A stretch of DNA of 64,000 nt from Paenibacillus alvei DSM 29 (GTDB taxonomy: Bacteria > Bacillota > Bacilli > Paenibacillales > Paenibacillaceae). Where the stretch lies: positions 124,001 through 188,000 of the forward strand of contig NZ_AMBZ01000006.1 of the NCBI RefSeq assembly GCF_000293805.1, given 5' to 3'. Below, in pieces: positions 28,628-38,555 of the stretch (its first letter is position 1; each line of letters starts with the position of its first letter). The position numbers were made by a program, and so were the translations under genes. The notes beneath the pieces were generated by a model, which ran no database searches, was not told the origin of the DNA, and saw nothing but the letters and a program-made list of their open reading frames with translations.

Positions 28628-29742
28628 TTATTTGACCGGTATTCTGAACTCCAGCTCTGGGATATAGTTCTTATCCGAGCCTTTTCTAATAAATGGTTTA
28701 ATAACGATCAGCTTAGGCTTTGCCTTGAAGGGCTCATATGACGTAGAAAAGATCATGCCTTTACCCTCCCCTGAAGCATTTCCTGCAATCGCATTTTGTA
28801 GATTTCCTTGCTCATCCTCGATATCGAACTCGAGATTGAGGAAATCATCCACCTTATATTTGTCCGGTATTGCTTCCAGCATGCTATGATAATCTTCGTC
28901 TCCGCTTACCCCGTGGATACCGACGAGCAAGCGGGTTGTGATGGGGGTCATTTCAACGCGATCTATGCTCATATTTATCGAATCATGCATTTTCTTCTCT
29001 GCTGTTCTCAAAATGATGTTGCGGGCAGTATCTTTCTTAATCGGGAAGCGGAACTCGTATTTCTGATCAACATCCGCTAAATACACAACCATTTTCATCT
29101 CGAATGAATCAGGAAGCTCCAGATCGGCTGAATCCAAGGCCGTAACAATAATCGAATGTGGAGCATGCTCTCCCCCTGGCTGCAGACCCATTGATGTATT
29201 TATCTGCTTGTCTTGCATGTAAAAATCGATACTATTCCCCTGAGTTCCCTGCATTCGCTGCTTGTTCCATTTTTGAAAAAAGAGTCCGCAGTTCCTTCCT
29301 TATCCTCTCTGCTTAGTACAATAGAGAGCCGGCTGCCGTCATATATCAATTCCGAAATCGATAATGTTACATCCTTGTGGGTAACGCGTTGATTAACGGA
29401 AGTAAGCATCCCTTTGTCCTCTGCAGATTGAAGTCCAAGATCCCCAACCAGCTTGAACACACTGTTCATCAGAGGAATCTGCTTCAATGTCTGGGCAATC
29501 GCTGGAGAGGCAAGACCTGAAAAAATCAACACAACACCGAGTCCTGCGACACCTGCCGTTGATATCAACATTCGCCGCAGCCATCGGCTCGCCCGTCTTC
29601 GCCGATTCCGTAATGGAAGCATGTCTTCAATGATATGATACGTCTGATCCATTCGGCTGCGAATGAATTCTGGCAGCTCATTCTTATATGGTTCTCTAAG
29701 TTGTTCGAGCTGCTGCTCGATAGGCAGTTGTATCTGTTTCAT
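28628..29742 (-). pseudogene. DUF4179 anti-sigma factor 1 (frameshifted)
   Basis: The joined gene encodes about 371 residues. The N-terminal 50 residues are cytosolic, then RRMLISTAGVAGLGVVLIFSGLA is a membrane segment, and the outside part contains the DUF4179 block QRVTHKDVTLSISELIYDGSRLSIVLSR. The frame breaks at an A6 run (29276-29281, plus strand); one more base gives SFFQKWNKQRM and continuity into the second frame. Its start overlaps the stop of the ECF sigma gene by four bases. Membrane anti-sigma factors of this kind bind their sigma partner until a surface signal releases it. Confidence 0.82.
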
Positions 29743-30284
29743 CCGTTCATCTTCCTTTCTACAGAGTCATCCAGCCAATCTGCAAGAGTATGTCGGGCTC
29801 TGTGCAGCCGGGTCTTTACCGCACTGACGGACATGTCCATCATTTCAGCAATCTGATGCATGGGCAAATCTTGAAAATAAAACAAGATAACAATATTTCG
29901 AGACACTTCCTCAAGCCGGTAAATCGCTTGACGCAAATCAAGACGATCGCTGATTTCCGGAGGAGCCTCTCCGATTTCCGGCAGCTCCGCTAACATAATA
30001 ACACGAGCCTGCTTCCGCAAGATCATATTGCACTCATTGATCAATATACGAAAAAGCCATGTCTTAAAGTAGGCATGATGATTTAAGCTTGGCAGCGCAC
30101 GGTAAGCTTTGTACACGGCTTCCTGCATTGCATCCGCACAGTCTTCATCCCTTCTGACAATGGATCTGGCCATATTGTACATTTGGACTTCATGCTTCTT
30201 GATGAGACGAATGAAAGCCTCTTTATTTCCTTCCTTAGCCAACCTCACATCTGTCTCTATATCGATTTCTATATCGGTATACAA
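29739..30284 (-). CDS. ECF-type RNA polymerase sigma factor 1
   Basis: This 181-residue protein starts at TTG after AAGGGAG. Region 2 reads FIRLIKKHEVQMYNMARSIVRRDEDCADAMQEAVYKAYRALP and KTWLFRILINECN. Region 4 reads SRNIVILFYFQDLPMHQIAEMMDMSVSAVKTRLHRAR. It is coupled by an ATGA overlap to a DUF4179 anti-sigma gene, the classic arrangement for a membrane-regulated extracytoplasmic function sigma factor. Its upstream region lacks the GTGTCAC element seen before the second sigma gene. Confidence 0.93.
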   Translation of the reverse strand: MYTDIEIDIETDVRLAKEGNKEAFIRLIKKHEVQMYNMARSIVRRDEDCADAMQEAVYKAYRALPSLNHHAYFKTWLFRILINECNMILRKQARVIMLAELPEIGEAPPEISDRLDLRQAIYRLEEVSRNIVILFYFQDLPMHQIAEMMDMSVSAVKTRLHRARHTLADWLDDSVERKMNG

Positions 30285-30372
30285 GCCGTTTCTTCTCCCT
30301 TCTTTACCCCATACACGCGACTAGCTGTTAATTAGATGCATAAGATTGGCAAAAAGTTTCCTTTCGCGAAAA

Positions 30373-30417
30373 AAAAAGCTGGCAAATGTTCACTTTCGTG
30401 TCATTTGCCAGCTTTTT
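30373..30417. terminator. Bidirectional terminator between the AGCS and ECF sigma genes
   Basis: AAAAAGCTGGCAAATG at 30373-30388 pairs perfectly with CATTTGCCAGCTTTTT at 30402-30417. A and T runs lie at either side. It ends the symporter transcript on the minus strand and insulates the sigma operon. Confidence 0.9.
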
Positions 30418-30441
30418 CTCACCAGTATTACATGTAAACAT

Positions 30442-31782
30442 TTATTTTTCCGTCTCTTTATGTTTCCAGTACAGACGCGTTTCATGAACGACTACGCCAG
30501 ACAACCCAAGCAGTGCGATCAAGTTCGGCAATGCCATCAACCCGTTTACGATATCTGCAAGCTTCCATATCATATCGAGCTTTATAAATGCACCAAAACC
30601 AATGATTGCAATAAAGACAAGCCGATAAGGCAGGATCGATTTCACGCCGAACAAGTAAACCATGCAGCGCTCGCCATAATAGTTCCATCCTAATATTGTC
30701 GTAAAGGCAAACAATATCAAGCATAGCGTGAGTACAAAGGAACCATATGGCAATGCTGCATCAAATGCAGCCTGTGTCAAAGCAGCACCTTCCATAGGGC
30801 CATTCCAGACTCCGGTTACGATCAAGGTTAAGCCGGTCAGCGAACATACGATAATCGTATCTATGAATGTCCCCGTCATCGAAATAAGACCTTGCTCGGC
30901 TGGCCATTTCACCTTGGCAGCTGCTGCAGCAATCGGTGCGCTTCCGAGACCGGATTCATTCGAAAATACCCCTCTCGCGATTCCGTTGCGTATCGCCATC
31001 ATAACCGTGGCGCCGAGGAAACCTCCTCCAGCTGCAGTCGCATTGAATGCCCCATGGAATATTAAGGACATTGCATGGGGAATCTGATCCGCAAACGTGA
31101 TGAGCACGACGAAGCTAGCGATGAAGTAAATGATAGCCATAACAGGAACAATCGTAGTCGTCACATGCGAAATACTTTGAATCCCCCCGATTGTAACAAG
31201 GGCAGTAACAATTGTAACAATGACCGCAGTTACAATTGCCGGCACACCAAGACTCGTCTCAGTAGAGGTAACAATCGCATTAATTTGCGGGAAGGTACCG
31301 ATTCCAAGAAGTGCGACCAGCACGCCGCTAATGGCGAAGAACACAGCCAAAGGCTTGAATTTCATGCCTAAGCCCTTCTCAATATAGTACATTGGCCCAC
31401 CGAGTATTTGTCCATTATCATCAATATTGCGGTACTTAACGGCTAGCAGCCCCTCCGCATATTTGGTAGCCATTCCGAAGAAAGCAGCGACCCACATCCA
31501 AAATAACGCACCTGGTCCCCCTACCTTGATTGCAGTCGCAACACCAACAATATTCCCCGTTCCGATTGTGGCGGCAAGTGCAGTCGCAAGCGCACCGAAG
31601 CTGGATACATCACCAGCCCCCTCGTTTTTTGACTTAAATATGAGCTTCAAGGCAAGCGGCAAGCGAAACAATTGAAGGACACCTAAACGAATTGTGAGTA
31701 ATATCCCCGTCCCTACCAACAAAATAAGAAGCGGCGCCCCCCATACGAAACTGTTCAATTTGTCTAACCAATGTTCAATCAT
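30442..31782 (-). CDS. Alanine/glycine:cation symporter (AGCS family)
   Basis: The protein has about 446 residues from MIEHWLDKLNSFVWG (31782), with 10-11 membrane segments. AGCS signatures include GTGILLTIRLG, AATIGTGNIVGVATAI, GGPGALFWMW and FSNESGLGSAPIAAAAA. It imports alanine or glycine with Na+ or H+. The frame remains open upstream, but that part covers a terminator and is non-coding. The tandem glycine riboswitch and terminator directly upstream indicate that glycine controls expression and make glycine the likely substrate. Confidence 0.93.
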   Translation of the reverse strand: MIEHWLDKLNSFVWGAPLLILLVGTGILLTIRLGVLQLFRLPLALKLIFKSKNEGAGDVSSFGALATALAATIGTGNIVGVATAIKVGGPGALFWMWVAAFFGMATKYAEGLLAVKYRNIDDNGQILGGPMYYIEKGLGMKFKPLAVFFAISGVLVALLGIGTFPQINAIVTSTETSLGVPAIVTAVIVTIVTALVTIGGIQSISHVTTTIVPVMAIIYFIASFVVLITFADQIPHAMSLIFHGAFNATAAGGGFLGATVMMAIRNGIARGVFSNESGLGSAPIAAAAAKVKWPAEQGLISMTGTFIDTIIVCSLTGLTLIVTGVWNGPMEGAALTQAAFDAALPYGSFVLTLCLILFAFTTILGWNYYGERCMVYLFGVKSILPYRLVFIAIIGFGAFIKLDMIWKLADIVNGLMALPNLIALLGLSGVVVHETRLYWKHKETEK

Positions 31783-31813
31783 TGCAAAATCATTTCCCCT
31801 CGTCTTGAATAAT

Positions 31814-31843
31814 AAAAAGAGCCAAATCGTATGATTTGACTCT
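31814..31843 (-). terminator. Expression-platform terminator of the glycine riboswitch
   Basis: GAGTCAAATC pairs with GATTTGGCTC on the minus strand, followed by a T run. It lies between the second aptamer and the symporter start codon. It is the expected ON/OFF hairpin of the riboswitch. Confidence 0.85.
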
Positions 31844-31929
31844 GGGGACATGCGTGCAGAATTAAAAAAGCTTTCGCCAGGAACATGATAATACAACCCA
31901 AATAAAACTTATGTTTCCTATGCATCTGC

Positions 31930-32125
31930 ATCCCTGTCCTTTTACCTGAGAGTTTTAACGATTCGATCAATGCGATTCGTCTTGCCCCTTCGGTGCCCCA
32001 ATGATGGAGTCTCTCCAGAGTCCTGTCCATTTACGGTCCTGCTTATACATACTCGCAATTGCTGCTCGGTATGCCAAGCGCCTGAGAGCTTACCCCTTCG
32101 GCTAGACGTGTTGTCTATCTCCCGC
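31930..32125 (-). promoter_or_regulatory. Tandem glycine riboswitch
   Basis: On the minus strand two similar aptamers follow each other. Each contains the conserved CCGAAGGGG (plus-strand complements at 32093-32101 and 31985-31993) and CTCTCAGG (complements at 32081-32088 and 31945-31952). The first begins with CGGGAGATAG near 32123 and the second with GGAGAGACT near 32015. The second ends with AAAGGACAGG. Such tandem aptamers bind glycine and in Bacillales usually control gcvT or AGCS symporters. Confidence 0.92.
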
Positions 32126-32196
32126 AAACTTCATCCAGTTATAAAGTTGTAGGTTACATTATAGTTGACCTCATCGAATTAAGCAATATGAACTGC

Positions 32197-33669
32197 TTAG
32201 TAAATCATCCCATTATAGGATGGAATTTTCGTCATATACTCCTGCCGAGCCTCGTTCAGTAGGTGAATCAATTCTTTCATATGCTGTTCGGTCGTATCAA
32301 AATTGGTAATACAAGCACGAAGCGCCGGGGTATCCTGTATGGTGAAAATCGAGATCCATGCCTTGCCTGTAGCAAGTACCTTCTCATGTATGAATCGCAC
32401 GAAATCCATATCATGATTTGCTAATGCTGCCTGATCATTAAAACAAACAACTGGCATTATCGTATCATTCATAATCGACCATCCCGATCGTTCAAGCTCC
32501 TGCCGCAAAAAATTGCCGCTCTCAATCTGTCGTTGTACGAGTAACCGGTACCCTTCCCATCCCGCCGTTGCAAGCGACATATATAGCTTCAGCCCGATAA
32601 ATCTGCGTGACCACTGAATGGAATGGGTGTATGGATCAAACGTCTCCAATTCGGTGCCTTCCTTGGGCATATAGTCCGCTGTCATTCGGAAGGTCTGCTG
32701 CAATATATGGGGATGACGGGTGAAGTACATACCTGCTCCCATTGGTACAGACAGCCATTTATGTGCATCGAATGTAATGGAATCTGCCCTATTAATTCCT
32801 TGCAGCCAATTGGCCAATTCTGGCGCCAATATCATAGCACCGCCATACGCTGCATCAACATGCAGCCATATCATTTCCTGTTCAGCCAGCTCCGCAATAT
32901 GCGCAATCGGGTCAATGGCCCCTGCACCTGTCGTTCCAGCCGTAGCCACAATCAAAAAAGGGGCAAAGCCAGCTTCGCGGTCTTGCCGTATTTGAAGGGC
33001 TAGCGCTTCCGCATCCATCTGCAAAGATGCATTCGATCGTATACTTCGGATAGAATCCGTACCCAATCCGCAGGCACGAGCCGCTTTTACTAAGGAATGA
33101 TGGCTCTCACTTGAAGCATACATTACAGGGGGCTTATCCAGGCTTGCAAGCCCTTTCGTTGTATATTCCGGGAAATGATCGCTGAGAGCTGTAAGTACGG
33201 CTGTCAAATTAGCTTCTGCTCCTCCCGTCGTAAATGTTCCATTTGACGTTTCTCGCGGGTAGCCGAATCGCACAGCGAACTCTCGCAATACATAGTTCTC
33301 AATTTCAACTGCCAGAGGAGCATGACTCCAAACAGCCAGCTGCGGATTAAAGGCTGCCGTTATCGTATCTGCCACGATTCCCATAAAGTTCGGACGCGGA
33401 TTATACAAGCCATAATATCCCGGGTGTGCCGTATGTACCTGATATCTCCGCAACCCTTCTACAATGTAATGTACAGCTTCCTTCGGTGTAACTGGGTTGT
33501 GGAAATCGATTTGCTCCGCATACTGTACAATTTCTGTTGGGTTTAACTCGGGAGATACGTTTACCTCATCCGTATGTTCAAGATAATGACAGATTTGATC
33601 GATCGCATATTTCCCTAACTCCATCTGTTCTTCTGTTGACAGATCAAGTGTTGGATGTAAATGTACCAT
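32197..33669 (-). CDS. Pyridoxal-dependent amino acid decarboxylase (group II)
   Basis: This 490-residue PLP enzyme belongs to the aromatic-L-amino-acid/tyrosine decarboxylase-like group. The cofactor Asp lies in HVDAAYGG (about 270-277) and the Schiff-base Lys is K304 in TFDAHKWLSVPMG. GTFTTGGAEANL near 144 binds the PLP phosphate. The C-terminal domain is complete. It converts an L-amino acid to the amine and CO2; the substrate cannot be read from sequence. It stands alone, upstream of the riboswitch leader on the same strand. Confidence 0.9.
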   Translation of the reverse strand: MVHLHPTLDLSTEEQMELGKYAIDQICHYLEHTDEVNVSPELNPTEIVQYAEQIDFHNPVTPKEAVHYIVEGLRRYQVHTAHPGYYGLYNPRPNFMGIVADTITAAFNPQLAVWSHAPLAVEIENYVLREFAVRFGYPRETSNGTFTTGGAEANLTAVLTALSDHFPEYTTKGLASLDKPPVMYASSESHHSLVKAARACGLGTDSIRSIRSNASLQMDAEALALQIRQDREAGFAPFLIVATAGTTGAGAIDPIAHIAELAEQEMIWLHVDAAYGGAMILAPELANWLQGINRADSITFDAHKWLSVPMGAGMYFTRHPHILQQTFRMTADYMPKEGTELETFDPYTHSIQWSRRFIGLKLYMSLATAGWEGYRLLVQRQIESGNFLRQELERSGWSIMNDTIMPVVCFNDQAALANHDMDFVRFIHEKVLATGKAWISIFTIQDTPALRACITNFDTTEQHMKELIHLLNEARQEYMTKIPSYNGMIY

Positions 33670-33807
33670 AAATCAAAGCTAACCCCCTTCATATCTGAAC
33701 CGCCTTGTCGGCGCCGTTTCTTTCGTGTTCAAGATTACAAATAATGCGCCTCATTGAAAAGGTACAGTTTTCCATATTGTGATGGGGTCAGTCCCATTGA
33801 TATAAAA

Positions 33808-33836
33808 AACTCGTCTCTAGAAAATAGAGACGAGTT
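33808..33836 (-). terminator. Terminator of the aldo/keto reductase gene
   Basis: AACTCGTCTCTA and TAGAGACGAGTT pair perfectly around a five-base loop. On the minus strand the stem is followed by six T. It lies 12 bp beyond the stop codon of the reductase gene. Confidence 0.88.
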
Positions 33837-33848
33837 CCTGAGCCCGAA

Positions 33849-34826
33849 TTATTCAGGCAATCGATAAGCCGCAAACGGTTCACCGAATCGGAATGGACGA
33901 CTTATCTGATCCAACCGATCCAATTGCTCCATCTTCAATTCAACATCAACACTGTTTATGTTGTCATGCAGCTGCTCCACCTTCGTCGCTCCTACAATAA
34001 CGGTCGAGACGCAAGGCTGATGCATGAGCCAAGCTAGTGAAAGTGCACTTGGGGTACATCCTGCACCAGCTGCCAATTCATTCACCTGCTCACTTAACGC
34101 GAAACGTTCTTTATTGAAAAATCGGTGGAAGTTTGGATCAGTATCTGCTCTTGATCCTATTGGCCTTTGCTCTTCAATACGATATTTCCCGGTCAGAATT
34201 CCCCCTGCAAGCGGATAATACGGAATAATCCCTATTCCTTGATCTTTGCAAAGTGGAACCATCTCCTGCTCTGGGGTTCGATCGGCCAATGAATAGCACG
34301 TCTGCATGGACACATAACGATTGAGGCCTAGCCGTTCACTAATGCCTATAGCCTTCATAAGCTCCCAAGCCGCATAATTCGATGCTCCAATATATCGAAC
34401 CTTGCCGGAACGAACCATATCATCAAGCGTTCTAAGCGTTTCTTCCAGCGGAGTATGCGGATCGAAAGTATGTATTTGATACAAGTCGATATAATCGGTG
34501 TTCAGTCGCTTTAAGCTGCTGTCTAATTCCTGCTGCAAGTGAAAACGCGATGAACCCCTCTCATTTGGCCCCTCCCCCCGAATTAACCCGGCCTTCGTTG
34601 TTAGCACAATATTATGCCTGACTCCTGAGAGCGCCTCTCCAATAATACGTTCAGATTCAGTACCCGCATAAATATTAGCTGTATCAATAAAGTTAATGCC
34701 ATAATCTAATGCCTGATGAATGATGCGAGTCGAAGCCTGCTTGTCTGCACGCTTGCCGAATGCATTAGTTCCTAATCCAAGCACAGATACCTTCAATCCA
34801 CTCTTGCCGAGACGACGATACTGCAT
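33849..34826 (-). CDS. Aldo/keto reductase
   Basis: This is a 325-residue NADPH-dependent reductase with a TIM-barrel fold. The catalytic Asp and Tyr are in FIDTANIYAGTESE, the Lys in VLTTKAGLI, and the His in YQIHTFDPHTPLEET. Cofactor-binding segments GIIPYYPLAGGILTGKY and STVIVGATKVEQL are present. The start at 34826 follows GAGGAGTTG; the ATG nine bases upstream lacks spacing. It resembles YhdN/GSP69 and L-glyceraldehyde-3-phosphate reductase-like members. The physiological aldehyde is unknown. Confidence 0.92.
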   Translation of the reverse strand: MQYRRLGKSGLKVSVLGLGTNAFGKRADKQASTRIIHQALDYGINFIDTANIYAGTESERIIGEALSGVRHNIVLTTKAGLIRGEGPNERGSSRFHLQQELDSSLKRLNTDYIDLYQIHTFDPHTPLEETLRTLDDMVRSGKVRYIGASNYAAWELMKAIGISERLGLNRYVSMQTCYSLADRTPEQEMVPLCKDQGIGIIPYYPLAGGILTGKYRIEEQRPIGSRADTDPNFHRFFNKERFALSEQVNELAAGAGCTPSALSLAWLMHQPCVSTVIVGATKVEQLHDNINSVDVELKMEQLDRLDQISRPFRFGEPFAAYRLPE

Positions 34827-34964
34827 GACGATCAACTCCTCATTTTATAATCTGCAGCAATAATTATATCACAAGCGCTGCGTATGATTTGAACTTATCA
34901 TATGAACTTAGATGAGAAGCAAAATCAGAATCCTGCTCCGGATTCAATCCTGTTGAACAAAAGA

Positions 34965-34988
34965 AAAACTCATGCGAGCATGAGTTTT
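34965..34988. terminator. Terminator after the large DUF11 gene
   Basis: AAAACTCATGC at 34965-34975 pairs perfectly with GCATGAGTTTT at 34978-34988 around a two-base loop, with flanking A and T runs. It lies 27 bp beyond the stop codon of the DUF11 gene. Confidence 0.8.
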
Positions 34989-35014
34989 CTGCAAAATGTA
35001 AGTCCATTATTCTT

Positions 35015-38000
35015 TTACACAAACGGAAATACTTCTGGGCATTGTTTTGGAAAGCTGATGCTGCATACCTCTGGTATCGGTATTAATGCTCTAGGTTGAC
35101 AAAATGTAGCTTCAACCATCATCGGTATTATAAATTTCACTACAAGTTCCAAACACCAATCCAATTGCAGCTCAATCGTTAAGCTGTCAGTGAGTCGAGC
35201 ATCACAATGGATATCGAATATTTGAGAAGCAATGTTGGATTCATCTAATGGGAGTGGTAAGCAGAGTGATACTTTCTCGTTATTCTTGACTAATAGTGTA
35301 AACGTACATGTTTCTCCTGTTCCGCTATCCGTTAATGTAATAGTTACTTCTGCAGAGCACGTGGTCAATACAATAGCTGCTTGCGATCCGATAATGGGCA
35401 GCGGCAGCCGCTTTACAACCGTGACGCTGCATTCTCCCGAAACTGGCACTACATTGCAGCTCACAAGCACTTGCCTACCGCCAGCAATTGCTTGTTCTAC
35501 GAAAGCTCTGCAGTCTTCCGGAATAGACTCTTCAACGACAAAATCACTCCGATTGACCACCCAATCGAACAGTTTACTGACAGAAATACACTCTAAAGTA
35601 CGAACAACGAGCGTCGTAACCGTAGCTGTAACAGGAGGCGTATTATCTGCCTGTGCAGTAGCGCTGTTGGTAACCGTCCCTTCTAACAAAGGAATGACCG
35701 TAATGACAATCGTCTGTTCTTGCTGCCCTTCTAATGTACCCAAGAAACAAGTGACGGTCTGCCCAGATACAGAACAGGTACCTCCTTCAGATTGAACACT
35801 GACAAATTCGACCGTAGGGGGAATGACATCATTTACGATTACATTCGTTAGAGGAAGCTCCCCTAAATTCGCGACACTGATTGTATATTGCAGCGGACTG
35901 CCGAGAAGTGCTGGGTTGCTTGAAGCTTGCTTCGAAATTGCGAGCGGCTGTAATACCGTAACATCTGCAGTTGCTGTTTCAGAGTCTTCGACATTATCTG
36001 CGGTCACCACTGCTGTGTTCGTTAATGTTCCTGTTGCAGATACAATGGCTTCAATCGTCAGATTTGCGCATGACCCAGGGGAAAGGGCGCCGAACGATGC
36101 TGTTATCGTTTGCCCCGCCTGCACGAATGTGCCTTCAGATACCTGAATGACAGTGACTTCAGCGCCTGTAGGCAATGTGTCCACTACAACCACATTTGTT
36201 GCCACTGTCTCTCCCATGTTGCACACCGTCACTTGAAATGTGACTTCATTGCCAAGCGTTACTAGATCCGGTTTGGCAAGTTTCTCAATGGTTAAAAAGG
36301 CAGGAGGAAGCGCATTGACGGTTGTATCAATCGTGGATGATACTGGAGGCGTCTGATCAGATGTCGCTGTAGCTGTGTTCGTTACGATGCCCGGAGCTGT
36401 AGGAATAACCGTAATCGTGATGATTTCAGACTGACCTGGAGCAAGGGCGCCAATTAATGCAGTTACCGTGCCAGCCACTTCAGCTACGGTTCCTTGCGTA
36501 GTTTCGGCAGATACGAAGACGAGACCGGCTGGCAGCATATCTTCAACTTCCACTCCGGTTAATAAATCTGTTGTTTCATTAGACACGACAATCGTGTACA
36601 CAAGCTCCTCACCGACAGTTGCGGGATCCGGTCCAGCGAACTTTGATATCACTAACTCAAGTATCGGTTGTTCGATAACTTGCGTTTCTGTTGTATCGGA
36701 TTCCGGCTCAGTCTGATCGGAAAAAGTCGTTGCCGTATTCAAGACCGTGCCTGTAACCGTTGGGATTACGACGATAGTAATGCGCACAGTCTCTCCTGGG
36801 GCTAGTGAACCAATGTCATTCGTAATTGTCGTGCCGTCGAACGAAATCGTACCTTGATCCGATTCAGCAGATACAAAGGTGGTTCCCGCCGGCAGCGGAT
36901 CATTCATAATTACGTTGGTTGCTGTGCTCCCCCCGATATTGGAGACAACTATAATATAGACGAGCTCTGAATTTACGGCGACGATTGGAGGAGAGTCAAA
37001 TTTCTCAATTTCTAGAATTGGAGGCGGAAGCGGATTTACATTGTTGCTTGCGGATGAGGAAATCATTCCTGTGTCATTTGCTTGGGCCGAAGCTATATTG
37101 GTAATGAATCCAGCCGCTGTTGCCAGCACGGTAATATTGACGGTTACATTCTGACCAACAGGGATCGTCCCGATATCTACGGTAACCGTGCCAGCGGCAA
37201 ACGATGCCGTACCTTGTGTGGTTTGCACGGATTGAAACATTACGCCCGCCGGCAGCGGGTCAGTAAGTACGGTGTTCTCAAGCGGGGAATCTCCATCGTT
37301 GCTGACGACAATGGTGTATACGATCTCTTCTCCAACAGTTACTGTATCCGGGATGGAGTTCTTCTCCACCAGCAAGGTTGGCGGGATATTATCAATTTGA
37401 ATCGCCACCAGATTGATGGCATATCCGTCGCGATTCGTTCCGAATTGAAGGATCGCAGAAGTTTGCCCATTCATAAGGCCTGGAACAATGTCAACGTTGG
37501 CAATATCCCAGCCTTGGCGATTACCTTCAATGATATTCGACCCTGGCTGACCAGGTGTCGGATTGCGATCGCCGAATGTAGCAGTCGGGTTAATATTCCC
37601 GTTATCATCATAAATTAGGGATTGGAAAAAGTTATTCGTAAATCCTGCGGGCTGCGGAAGCGTTGTAAGGTTAGCCAGAGTGGGTCCGAATCGTAAGAAG
37701 TCACCGGCAACTGAAGCCTCTCCTTCTTGCGCGCTAACGAACAATCGCCCACTAATAGGCCCAACTGAAGGGGTTTGGAAGTTCCCAATCATTTCATTCT
37801 CTGGCGGAAATCCCACTTGAATCGGCGAATTTGCGACATATAAAGTCATACTGCGGTAAGGTAATGAAGGATTCACGTATACGACCCCGAGTGTCCACCC
37901 GGCAAAGCTAGTTCCTCTCGGGTCCGGATCCAGTGTTCCAACGATTCTGCCAGCCCCGTATGTGCCCGCACCGCCTCCCGCAACAAGCGCAGTTACGTTC

Positions 38001-38440
38001 GCTGATCGCACATAGGCCATATCTCCCTCAGAATTAATCGCATAATTGAAGAATGTCCCTGGCTCGATATTGAACATGCCTGTTGGTGTGCTGAATCTGA
38101 CGGGGTCATTCAAGCGGGCTGATAAGTCTTCCCCGCCAGCGGTGTTGATTAAATAGGATCCGCCCCATACGAGTTCAGCGTACACAACCGTACTTCCTGA
38201 AGGGAGAACGAGCGAATTTGTTGAAAAATTCAGCATATAATTATTTGTCGTTCCCCCGCCAGTTGATGGACTGGACGGAACCGTGCCGCACACCGAGTTC
38301 GGATCATTGATAATAAAGGAGCCGATTGCATCAGTCGTACCCGGTGTACAAATACCAGAGCCGCGACTTATTCCAAGTGAGTTCCCGGTGAACGTAATTG
38401 CACCTCTCGTTATCGTACTAAAACGCAATAATAATGTCAT
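35015..38440 (-). CDS. Large DUF11-repeat surface protein with Cys-rich C-terminus
   Basis: This 1141-residue protein has no signal peptide. Residues 1-350 form an N-terminal domain (RFSTITRGAITFTGNSLG, then VVYAELVWGGSY and GWTLGVVYVNP). It is followed by five DUF11 repeats of about 115 residues, each with VGEELVYTIVVSN, (N)DPLPAG and a final NTAT strand. The last 190 residues are rich in Cys (LECISVSKLFDWV, CSAEVTITL, CLPLPLDE, KQCPEVF). The start follows GAGAGGAGATG. Export without a signal peptide and Cys-rich ends are common in spore-surface proteins of this order, so a coat or exosporium role is plausible but inferred. The broken gene at 2.7-7.3 kb is a relative. Confidence 0.85.
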   Translation of the reverse strand: MTLLLRFSTITRGAITFTGNSLGISRGSGICTPGTTDAIGSFIINDPNSVCGTVPSSPSTGGGTTNNYMLNFSTNSLVLPSGSTVVYAELVWGGSYLINTAGGEDLSARLNDPVRFSTPTGMFNIEPGTFFNYAINSEGDMAYVRSANVTALVAGGGAGTYGAGRIVGTLDPDPRGTSFAGWTLGVVYVNPSLPYRSMTLYVANSPIQVGFPPENEMIGNFQTPSVGPISGRLFVSAQEGEASVAGDFLRFGPTLANLTTLPQPAGFTNNFFQSLIYDDNGNINPTATFGDRNPTPGQPGSNIIEGNRQGWDIANVDIVPGLMNGQTSAILQFGTNRDGYAINLVAIQIDNIPPTLLVEKNSIPDTVTVGEEIVYTIVVSNDGDSPLENTVLTDPLPAGVMFQSVQTTQGTASFAAGTVTVDIGTIPVGQNVTVNITVLATAAGFITNIASAQANDTGMISSSASNNVNPLPPPILEIEKFDSPPIVAVNSELVYIIVVSNIGGSTATNVIMNDPLPAGTTFVSAESDQGTISFDGTTITNDIGSLAPGETVRITIVVIPTVTGTVLNTATTFSDQTEPESDTTETQVIEQPILELVISKFAGPDPATVGEELVYTIVVSNETTDLLTGVEVEDMLPAGLVFVSAETTQGTVAEVAGTVTALIGALAPGQSEIITITVIPTAPGIVTNTATATSDQTPPVSSTIDTTVNALPPAFLTIEKLAKPDLVTLGNEVTFQVTVCNMGETVATNVVVVDTLPTGAEVTVIQVSEGTFVQAGQTITASFGALSPGSCANLTIEAIVSATGTLTNTAVVTADNVEDSETATADVTVLQPLAISKQASSNPALLGSPLQYTISVANLGELPLTNVIVNDVIPPTVEFVSVQSEGGTCSVSGQTVTCFLGTLEGQQEQTIVITVIPLLEGTVTNSATAQADNTPPVTATVTTLVVRTLECISVSKLFDWVVNRSDFVVEESIPEDCRAFVEQAIAGGRQVLVSCNVVPVSGECSVTVVKRLPLPIIGSQAAIVLTTCSAEVTITLTDSGTGETCTFTLLVKNNEKVSLCLPLPLDESNIASQIFDIHCDARLTDSLTIELQLDWCLELVVKFIIPMMVEATFCQPRALIPIPEVCSISFPKQCPEVFPFV

Positions 38441-38555
38441 TGCCTACATCTCCTCTCTTGATCATATCATCATCATATTCTGTACAGGTGCCTTTAGTTC
38501 ATTGACCTTATTTAGGCTTATCTACTCCTGCTCTATGAGAAAGTCATTTATCCTA

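Noticed and set aside
30442-31896. The longer start of the AGCS symporter at 31896
   Set aside because: The extra 38 codons span the riboswitch terminator; the symporter N-terminus and family length fit the ATG at 31782.
37082-37618. A 178-codon plus-strand open frame opposite the large DUF11 gene
   Set aside because: It is the antisense shadow of the repeat gene, which has strong family motifs.
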